A stretch of DNA of 34,810 bases. It comes from Candidatus Aminicenantota bacterium (GTDB taxonomy: Bacteria > Acidobacteriota > Aminicenantia > Aminicenantales > Aminicenantaceae). The notes below the pieces were generated by a model. The model was not told the DNA's origin. It did not search any database and worked only from the letters and a program-made list of their open reading frames with translations. The stretch spans positions 1 to 34,810 of the forward strand of contig SOIV01000271.1 of the NCBI GenBank assembly GCA_004377005.1, in the 5' to 3' direction. Positions 7,757-13,486 of this stretch are shown one piece after another (within the stretch, counting starts at the first letter, position 1; each line of letters begins with the position of its first letter). The position numbers and the translations under genes were made by a program.

Positions 7757-8604
7757 CAATCGACAGGATTTCCTTAGGTCAGTTTGAAATATACGGCTTG
7801 AGAGACGGCTTTTTTTTTCTAGATGGGGGGGCTATGTTCGGGGTCGTTCCTAAAACTCTCTGGGAAAAGAAATTCCCTGCTGATGAAAAAAACAGGATTA
7901 AGCTAGCCTTAAATTCTATCTTGATAAAAACGGCAAAAGAGTTAATCCTGGTTGAAACAGGAATCGGCGGTGACCTAGACCCGAAATTTTACGACTATTA
8001 CTCTGTGGAGAGAAAACCTGGACTTGTGCTTTCTCTTGAGAAACTGGGATATCAGGCTGAAGATATAGATCTTGTCGTAAACACCCATCTTCACTTTGAT
8101 CATTGTGGAGGGAACACCTCAAAAAACGAAAAAGGGGAAGATGCCCCTACATTCCCCAAAGCAAGATACATAATTCAGAAAGGAGAATGGGAGGACGCTC
8201 TTCATCCAAGCGAGAGAGATAAAGCCAGCTATTTAGAACAAAATTTCCTGCCTCTGGAAAAATACGGGCTTCTTCAGCTTGTGGACGGAAACAAGAAAAT
8301 CTCAGAGGGAGTTGAGGTCATTGTTGTACCCGGGCATACTGCCCATCATCAGTGTCTGAAGGTTAGCAATGGGGGAAAAGTTTTTTTCTTCCTGGGAGAT
8401 TTGGTTCCGACTTCAGCTCATGTAGGGTTGTCTTACATCATGAGCTATGATCTTTTTCCCCAGCAGACATTGGAGAATAAGAGGGAATACTTCGAGCAGG
8501 CTATCGAAGAAGACTGGATACTTGCATTTAATCATGATCCAGAGCACTTTTTTGGCAAGGTCAAAAAAGTAAACAACAAATATACATTCGAGGCTCTCCT
8601 GTAG
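7753..8604 (+). CDS. MBL-fold metallo-hydrolase coupled to the nuo operon
   Basis: A metallo-beta-lactamase-fold hydrolase of 283 aa. The zinc-binding motif is complete: THLHFDHCGG gives H112, H114, D116 and H117. PGHT gives H195, LGD gives D216, and NHDP near residue 260 supplies the last histidine. The general architecture matches the quorum-quenching lactonase/AttM-like and related MBL hydrolase group, but substrate cannot be read from sequence. There is no signal peptide, so it is probably cytoplasmic. Its ATG overlaps the nuoI stop by four bases, so it is very likely translated from the nuo mRNA. Whether it serves complex I is unknown. Confidence 0.85.
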   Translation: MTIDRISLGQFEIYGLRDGFFFLDGGAMFGVVPKTLWEKKFPADEKNRIKLALNSILIKTAKELILVETGIGGDLDPKFYDYYSVERKPGLVLSLEKLGYQAEDIDLVVNTHLHFDHCGGNTSKNEKGEDAPTFPKARYIIQKGEWEDALHPSERDKASYLEQNFLPLEKYGLLQLVDGNKKISEGVEVIVVPGHTAHHQCLKVSNGGKVFFFLGDLVPTSAHVGLSYIMSYDLFPQQTLENKREYFEQAIEEDWILAFNHDPEHFFGKVKKVNNKYTFEALL

Positions 8605-8642
8605 GGGCTTAATTCATCATACACACATTTTTTATCTCTAAG

Positions 8643-8876
8643 TGGGGTCAGGTCTTGTTTTTTGCCTGTCTCAAAAATCTCATACAAACGCATTATAATT
8701 TTATTACAAGAATGAATACGACATAGATATTTCCTATCTTCAGGATGAGATTGCTGCGCACCTCTGTCCATTTATAAAAAGAGTAAAAAGAGAGGGGTTG
8801 TGCGTTGTACAGTGCATTAGTATAAATTGTAAATTGCGTTTGTATGGGTAAAAGTAAAAAACAAGACCTGACCCCA
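8643..8876. mobile_element. MITE/REP-like element with perfect 21-bp terminal inverted repeats
   Basis: The element is 234 bases long. Its ends are a perfect 21-bp inverted repeat (GGGGTCAGGTCTTG core at 8644, complement ending at 8875). A second nested inverted repeat, CATACAAACGCA / TGCGTTTGTATG, lies at 8681-8692 and 8835-8846. The interior has no gene of normal size, but one + frame stays open for 50 codons (8699-8848) without an ATG and could be a coding relic. The GGGGTCAGG ends resemble sequences I associate with REP-associated tyrosine transposases (RAYT), but no transposase is present, so it would be non-autonomous. It fills most of the 352-base gap after the metallo-hydrolase gene. 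Confidence 0.65.
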
Positions 8877-8956
8877 CCATGAGTAGGAGAACGTCCCCCA
8901 GTAACTCAGTAATTGACAATTGATATCGGAGAATTGATAATTATTAAAAGAAAGAA

Positions 8957-9421
8957 ATGAGTCTAAAAGAATACAAGAAGAAAAGAGATTTTAAGAAAAC
9001 TCAAGAACCTGGAGAAACAAAAACAAAAAAGAGATCCGAAGGGCTAATTTATGTTATCCAGGAGCACGATGCCTCTCATCTCCATTTTGATTTACGCTTA
9101 GAGGAAGATGGCGTGCTTAAGAGCTGGGCAGTTCCCAAATCGCCTCCTCAGGAAGAAGGAATAAGAAGGCTGGCTATCGAGACAGAAGACCATCCTTTAG
9201 GCTATGAAGATTTTGAAGGCATAATTCCTAAAGGTGAGTATGGAGCAGGAAAAGTCAAGATTTGGGACATTGGCGATTATATTCCTCTTGAGACAACCGT
9301 GTCAAAGAGAATTATAGATATAAACGGCAAAAAAATGCGCGGAAGATATTGTTTAATAAAGCTAAAACCTAAAGATCCAAAAGATAAAAATTGGCTTTTT
9401 TTTAGACTTAAAAATAAATAG
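8957..9421 (+). CDS. Stand-alone DNA ligase D-type 3'-phosphoesterase domain protein
   Basis: A 154-aa protein matching the phosphoesterase (PE) domain of bacterial NHEJ ligase LigD, which trims 3'-phosphate and ribonucleotide ends during break repair. The core IQEHDASHLHFDLRLEEDG and the later EDHPLGYEDFEG and IPKGEYGAG blocks are diagnostic. The Mn/phosphate-site residues fall at H37, H43, D45, R47 and H79, with the same spacing as in characterised PE domains. No polymerase or ligase domain is attached and no Ku or ligase gene lies in the window. Similar free-standing PE proteins exist in bacteria and archaea. The N-terminus (to residue 28) is Lys-rich. SD is weak (AAAGAAAG). The neighbours are repeats on both sides. 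Confidence 0.9.
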   Translation: MSLKEYKKKRDFKKTQEPGETKTKKRSEGLIYVIQEHDASHLHFDLRLEEDGVLKSWAVPKSPPQEEGIRRLAIETEDHPLGYEDFEGIIPKGEYGAGKVKIWDIGDYIPLETTVSKRIIDINGKKMRGRYCLIKLKPKDPKDKNWLFFRLKNK

Positions 9422-9560
9422 GGGACAGGCTACTTTTTGATGTAAAAGTAAATATGGATGAAAAAAGGCAACTTTCTTACTTTTTGTGCAAAAAGATACA
9501 GAAAAAGAAATATGTCCGTATTTACACACGAAATAAGAGACAGAAAAAGTAGCCTGTCTC
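9421..9560. repeat. REP/MITE-like hairpin element with GACAGGCTACTTTTT ends
   Basis: A 140-base stretch begins with GGGGACAGGCTACTTTTT and ends with the complement AAAAAGTAGCCTGTC, giving a perfect 15-bp inverted repeat (9424-9438 and 9544-9558). An inner pair TAAATATGGA / TCCGTATTTA (one mismatch) means the unit could fold as one long imperfect hairpin. It abuts the stop codon of the phosphoesterase gene and may also act as its 3' hairpin. The same 18-base end recurs at 20700-20717, showing a dispersed family. Confidence 0.65.
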
Positions 9561-9598
9561 TTTTTAATTTATTTTAATTTTATTCGAAAGGATGAAAA

Positions 9599-9763
9599 AT
9601 GAAGGAAGATACTGAGAAAATATCCTGTCATGTTTGTAAAAAGATAATCCCAAAAGCAGCTGCCCTCCACTCAGAAGGTCAGGAATATGTCGTCCATTTT
9701 TGCAACGTTGAATGTATGGATTATTGGAAAAAAGATAAGGAGAGTAAAAAGAAAAAAGAATAA
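9599..9763 (+). CDS. Small zinc-ribbon-like protein, 54 aa (below ORF-track cutoff)
   Basis: This ORF is absent from the supplied track because of its size. It reads MKEDTEKISCHVCKK..., ending in a Lys-rich tail (KKDKESKKKKE). A CHVC pair (C10, C13) and an FCNVEC pair (C35, C39) with a nearby His form a plausible four-Cys zinc site, like short TRASH/MYM-type or YHS-like zinc fingers. AAAGGA lies about 7 bases before the ATG, a convincing SD. It follows the repeat at 9421-9560 and precedes another tiny Cys-rich protein. Possible roles are metal sensing or binding or nucleic-acid binding, but no function can be assigned. Confidence 0.7.
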   Translation: MKEDTEKISCHVCKKIIPKAAALHSEGQEYVVHFCNVECMDYWKKDKESKKKKE

Positions 9764-9889
9764 ATATACTGCTTGGCTATATTGTCGCTCGAACATAATT
9801 CTTAATGAGTGGATAATAAAGATAACAATTTCATAACTGAGAAGTCTCTTGCAATGAGAGCTTCTAACTGAATCTTAAAAGGAGGGATC

Positions 9890-10150
9890 ATGGGTGAGGA
9901 TATGAATCCGGAAGAAATGAAAGAGATGGAGCAGAAAGTCATTGGAATGTGCATCTGCCTAAGCTGCCCGACATATGTTCAAGGAGCTGATCCTATAGGA
10001 TATTGTTTTCCGACAATCGGCAAGAATGTAAAGATCGTTGAAGAAGATCAGTGTATTTGCCTTGCATGTCCTGTTTTTGCCCAACAGTCGCTAACAAAAA
10101 CATTTTTCTGCACACGCGGCTCTGAAAAGGAGCAAAAAGGGGGCGCATAA
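9890..10150 (+). CDS. DUF2769-like small cysteine-rich protein
   Basis: An 86-aa protein with two similar Cys clusters: CICLSCPTY (from about residue 21) with a following YCFPTIG, and CICLACPVF with a following FFCTRG. The repeated C-x-C-x2-C-P pattern plus the later single Cys is the layout I recognise as DUF2769, a family of unknown function seen in methanogens and anaerobic bacteria. Eight cysteines in this spacing suggest binding of two metal ions or an Fe-S cluster. There is no signal peptide. AAAGGAGGG lies seven bases before the ATG. A small hairpin (GAAGTCTC...GAGAGCTTC) lies just upstream. It is probably a single-gene unit. Confidence 0.8.
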   Translation: MGEDMNPEEMKEMEQKVIGMCICLSCPTYVQGADPIGYCFPTIGKNVKIVEEDQCICLACPVFAQQSLTKTFFCTRGSEKEQKGGA

Positions 10151-10320
10151 GAAATATTCCGAAGAGAGAAAATTATATCTCTATGAGTTAAATTATTAGA
10201 CAGGAAAGCAAAAATAAAAAAGGGGGGATTAAATTGTTGTTTGCATTTTTCTAACAATTGACATATTCATTTAAAAAATGATCGTCTCTAATAACGAGCC
10301 TGGATTATTCACGGATCGAG

Positions 10321-10440
10321 TTTGCCGCAGATGTGAGGCACAGGGTATGCGGCTGTGGTTCTCCACTGCAAATGCCCTGTAACGAAGCAGATGCGGTGAA
10401 ATCGGCCCGCCCGAAGGGTAAATTATGACGACATATAATA
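10321..10440. other. Structured GC-richer intergenic block, possible ncRNA or repeat relic
   Basis: The 422-base gap between 10151 and 10572 contains no convincing gene. Within it, 10321-10440 is richer in GC than its surroundings and folds well. A hairpin ACAGGGTAT / ATGCCCTGT (10340-10348 with 10372-10380, one wobble) has a further paired upper stem. It is enclosed by CCGCA (10325-10329) / TGCGG (10392-10396). A CCCGAAGGG mini-hairpin follows. The heptamer GCAGATG occurs on both sides (10327 and 10387). This could be a small RNA, a riboswitch-like leader for the GNAT gene, or an insertion-element remnant. The strand cannot be decided. The rest of the gap holds only an AATTGTT/AACAATT inverted repeat (10232-10259). 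Confidence 0.4.
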
Positions 10441-10572
10441 AAAAGAAACACATTTGAGACCGGTTGAATGTTCTGCTAGAGGTAAGATCAGCGTAACGAG
10501 CAGATATCAATGAAAATAAATATTGGTGTCGGCATAATTAATGAATAAATCAGGCTAGTTGAAGGATAGGAA

Positions 10573-11355
10573 ATGAAAGTAATTGATCTGGAGGATAAAC
10601 ACAAAGAATTATATTTTGTCTGCCTTGAAGATTGGTCTGAGGAGATGAAAGAAGGCGGGAGCCATAAAGAGGTCTGGTACAATAAAATAAAGAACAAGAA
10701 CCTTCGGGTAAAACTGGCAACGGATGATTACGGAATGGTTGGGGGAATGATCCAATACATGCCTATTGAACACGCTTTCGCCGAAGGGAAGGACCTCTAT
10801 TTCATCCATTGTATCTGGGTTCATGGGTATAAGAAAGGAAGAGGAAACTTTCAGAAGAAGGGGATGGGTAAGGCTCTGCTCCAGGCTGCTGAAGATGATG
10901 CAGAAGCAAGGGGAGCAAAAGGTATTGTCGCCTGGGGAATTTCCATGCCGTTCTGGATGAAAGCCTCCTGGTTCAAAAAGCATGGATACGAAAAGGTAGA
11001 CAAAGTGGGGATGCGGGTTCTGCTGTGGAAACCTTTCACGGCTGATGCTATTCCTCCCAAATGGATAAAGGAAAAGAAAAAGCCGGAAGCTTCATCCGAT
11101 AAAGTAACAGTGACTTCATTCCGTAACGGATGGTGTCCTGCCCAAAACATCGTTTTCGAAAGGGCAAAGCGGGCTTCTCAGGAGTTTGGAGATAAAGTAG
11201 AATTTCGAGAGATCGACACTTTGGATAGGGATGTCTTTTTAGAATGGGGTATCGCTGATGCGCTGTTCATAGATAATAAACAGGTGCGAACAGGCCCGCC
11301 TCCTTCCTTTGAGAAAATAAAGAAGAAAATAGCAAGAAGAGTTAGAAAATTATAA
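10573..11355 (+). CDS. GNAT N-acetyltransferase fused to YoaP-like domain
   Basis: A 260-aa two-domain protein. Residues 1 to about 155 resemble a GNAT acetyltransferase. They include the acetyl-CoA loop region KGRGNFQKKGMGKALLQ, a helix of AEDDAEARGAKG and a late FKKHGYEKV strand. Residues about 180-260 match the YoaP-type C-terminal domain, a thioredoxin-like fold (FRNGWCPAQNIVFERA...EIDTLDRDVFLEWGI...DALFID). The arrangement is like Bacillus subtilis YoaP. The acceptor substrate is unknown. The single Cys in GWCPAQ is not a CxxC pair, so disulfide redox activity is not implied. A GGATAGG SD-like sequence precedes the ATG. The stop codon lies inside a TTATAACCT...AGGTTATAA inverted repeat. 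Confidence 0.85.
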   Translation: MKVIDLEDKHKELYFVCLEDWSEEMKEGGSHKEVWYNKIKNKNLRVKLATDDYGMVGGMIQYMPIEHAFAEGKDLYFIHCIWVHGYKKGRGNFQKKGMGKALLQAAEDDAEARGAKGIVAWGISMPFWMKASWFKKHGYEKVDKVGMRVLLWKPFTADAIPPKWIKEKKKPEASSDKVTVTSFRNGWCPAQNIVFERAKRASQEFGDKVEFREIDTLDRDVFLEWGIADALFIDNKQVRTGPPPSFEKIKKKIARRVRKL

Positions 11356-11375
11356 CCTGACCTTTTTGATGTTTT

Positions 11376-11433
11376 TATAACTGTAGGTTATAAAATATTA
11401 AAAGAATTCAAAAAATTATAACTCTGAGTTATA
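11376..11433. promoter_or_regulatory. Two matching 17-bp palindromes, putative operator pair
   Basis: TATAACTGTAGGTTATA (11376-11392) and TATAACTCTGAGTTATA (11417-11433) share the form TATAAC-N5-GTTATA and agree at 14 of 17 positions. Their starts are 41 bases apart, close to four helical turns. A further half-site TATAACCTG is at 11351. The pair sits in the gap before the nuclease gene. A TATAAT hexamer at 11460-11465 could be its -10 element, without a good -35, as expected for an activator-dependent promoter. The architecture suggests dimer-binding sites, but the regulator is not identifiable here. Confidence 0.5.
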
Positions 11434-11528
11434 TTTAATATGTTTGAATTAGTATGGAATATAATTAGAAAACATTAAGAACTCTCGAATAAGGAGTCTA
11501 AGTCTGAAAAGAGGAGGTGAAAATACCG

Positions 11529-12743
11529 ATGAGCAGTTCATATTCGTTCAGTAAAATAGGAAGCTTTGCCAAATGCAAATTACAGTATAAATACAGATAC
11601 ATTGATAAACTACGTCTTAGAGTTGAGACTATAGAAGCATTTATGGGCATTATAGTCCATGAAGCTTTGAAAGAGTTTTATGATTTCGTGAAAAACAAAA
11701 TAATTAAGCCTAAAAAATGGCTCCTTTATAAATATGATGAATTATGGAAAAAAGACTACAATGACTCGATTAAAATTATGAAAAAAGAATTTTCTGCAGA
11801 AGACTATTATGAAAAAGGGAAAAAATGCTTGATGGATTATTATGAAGAGTATAAGCCTTTCGACCAGACAAAAATTGTGAAAACAGAAGAGTCTGTTTTT
11901 TGCAAGCTAAAACAAGATTCCCAGGAATATAGATTTACCGGAATAATTGACCGCCTAGACTGGAACGATAAAGAAAAAATATTCGAAATCCATGATTATA
12001 AGACTTCTGCGACACTAATGACTCAAGAGGAGGCGGGCCAGGATTTTCAACTGTCCCTATATCAACTTGCTCTGCTCAGCAGGTGGCCAGAAGCTGAAAA
12101 GACAAAACTTATCTGGCATTTTCTTCTTTTTAATAAACAGATCGAATCTTCGAGGACAAAAGAACAGTTAATGGAAATACAGAGTATCGCTGTAGATAAG
12201 ATAAAGGCAATCGAAGCTTGTGAGGAATTTCCTCCCCATAAGAGTGTCCTCTGTGATTGGTGTGATTTTCAGCAGATCTGCCCGCTCTGGAAGCATCCGA
12301 AGAAGATGGAAAAGCTGGACGAGAACAAATACAGAAAAGATCCAGGAGTGAAATTAGTAACTTGCTACTCAGAGTTAGAAGAGGAAAAAAAACAACTAAA
12401 AGCGAAAATATCAGAAATCGAGCAGGAACAGGCCAAAATAGCAGAAGCTGCCGTAGAATTTGCTGAGAAAGAAGGCAGCTTGGTCATAGATGGACCTGAT
12501 AAGCAGCTGGTCGTGACAGTGAAAGAAGAACTCGGTGCGCCATCTCGAAAGGAAGATTCGGAGAAGTGGGAGGGATTACGAAATATTTTAATAGAGAGTG
12601 ATAAATATGTTGATGTATCAATTGTAAATAGTAGTATGTTGAACAGGATGCTAAAAAGCTGGCCTCAAGAATTCATCGATAAAATAAAGGGCTTCCTAAG
12701 CAAAAAGACAATAAAGAAGGTGGATTTAAAGAACAAAACGTAA
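11529..12743 (+). CDS. PD-(D/E)XK nuclease, Cas4/AddB-like with four-Cys (Fe-S) motif
   Basis: A 404-aa nuclease of the RecB/AddB/Cas4 type. An N-terminal SYSFSKIGSFAKC gives C16. GIIVHEAL gives H44. The catalytic core is GIIDRLDW (D141) and EIHDYKTS (D156, K158), then QLSLYQLAL (motif IV Q/Y). C242, C245 and C251 in CDWCDFQQIC complete the C-(n)-C-x2-C-x5-C pattern that holds a 4Fe-4S cluster in AddB and Cas4. Residues about 280-320 form a charged coiled coil, followed by a C-terminal region I do not recognise. The track start (GTG 11517) lies within the SD itself. ATG 11529, eight bases after GGAGGTGA, is much better. No helicase, cas genes or CRISPR lie nearby. Confidence 0.88.
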   Translation: MSSSYSFSKIGSFAKCKLQYKYRYIDKLRLRVETIEAFMGIIVHEALKEFYDFVKNKIIKPKKWLLYKYDELWKKDYNDSIKIMKKEFSAEDYYEKGKKCLMDYYEEYKPFDQTKIVKTEESVFCKLKQDSQEYRFTGIIDRLDWNDKEKIFEIHDYKTSATLMTQEEAGQDFQLSLYQLALLSRWPEAEKTKLIWHFLLFNKQIESSRTKEQLMEIQSIAVDKIKAIEACEEFPPHKSVLCDWCDFQQICPLWKHPKKMEKLDENKYRKDPGVKLVTCYSELEEEKKQLKAKISEIEQEQAKIAEAAVEFAEKEGSLVIDGPDKQLVVTVKEELGAPSRKEDSEKWEGLRNILIESDKYVDVSIVNSSMLNRMLKSWPQEFIDKIKGFLSKKTIKKVDLKNKT

Positions 12744-12778
12744 GAAACAATCAGTAAAACAGATTAATACGATCTAAC

Positions 12779-13324
12779 ATGGATAAAGATAAAGATAAAA
12801 AAATGGATAATAAAGGGAGGGCTTCGAGTATGTTAATCCCAACAATAGTCATGGCTGTTTTTGCCATTATTCTCCTTTACATCGGATATTCAAAAGGGGA
12901 GGGTCAGCATATCATCGGCCTAAAATACGCCCTCAGGATGATAGCGCAGATTCTTCCCTTATTGATTTTTGCCTTTATCATGGCTGGCATGATTCAGACT
13001 CTTCTGCCCCGTGAACTCATATCCAAGTGGATAGGGGAGGAATCTGGCCTGCGCGGGATATTAATCGGCACTCTTGCGGGGGGGATAACTCCTGGCGGGC
13101 CCTATGTAAGTTTGCCGGTTGCGGCCGGATTTCTGCGTGCTGGGGCCGGAGTGGGAACCATGGTCGCCTTTGTGACAGCCTGGTCATTATGGGCAGTTAG
13201 TCGTTTGCCCATGGATATCGGGATATTGGGGTGGAAATTTACAGTTGCCCGCCTCGCCTGCACCTTTTTCTTTCCCCCGATTGCTGGCTTGCTGGCCCAG
13301 CTGTTTTTTTCAGGTTTTAAGTGA
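12779..13324 (+). CDS. Half-length permease of the DUF318/YraQ (ArsP-like) family
   Basis: A membrane protein of up to 181 aa with about four or five hydrophobic helices. The ISKWIGEESGLRGILIGTLAG block and the following TPGGPYVSLPVAAGF are typical of the PF03773 predicted permeases. Full-length family members have two repeats (about 300 or more aa). This carries one, so it would probably act as a dimer. The transported substrate is unknown. The track ATG has no SD. The in-frame ATG at 12830 follows AAGGGAGGG at good spacing and removes a highly charged 17-residue tail, so the true start may be 12830. It lies downstream of the nuclease with a 35-base gap and no obvious terminator between them. 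Confidence 0.8.
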   Translation: MDKDKDKKMDNKGRASSMLIPTIVMAVFAIILLYIGYSKGEGQHIIGLKYALRMIAQILPLLIFAFIMAGMIQTLLPRELISKWIGEESGLRGILIGTLAGGITPGGPYVSLPVAAGFLRAGAGVGTMVAFVTAWSLWAVSRLPMDIGILGWKFTVARLACTFFFPPIAGLLAQLFFSGFK

Positions 13325-13486
13325 ATATTCGTGGGGATATCATTTTTAGGGAATTTTTTAAAAATTATTACGTAATTAGTTTTGAAGATTGAATTCTAGC
13401 GCAGTGACGGAAAGGACTGAAATTAAAAAATAAAAGCCGTTTAGCATAGAACAGATTAACTATAAATACAAAGAAGGAGAGAAGAG

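Noticed and set aside
8532-8771. 79-aa - strand ORF spanning the MBL gene end and the repeat element
   Set aside because: It overlaps a well supported gene and the inverted repeat, has no recognisable domain and no SD.
10271-10697. Two - strand ORFs (79 and 69 aa) in the structured gap
   Set aside because: Composition is unlike protein, no SD, and they run through the hairpin block and the GNAT gene.
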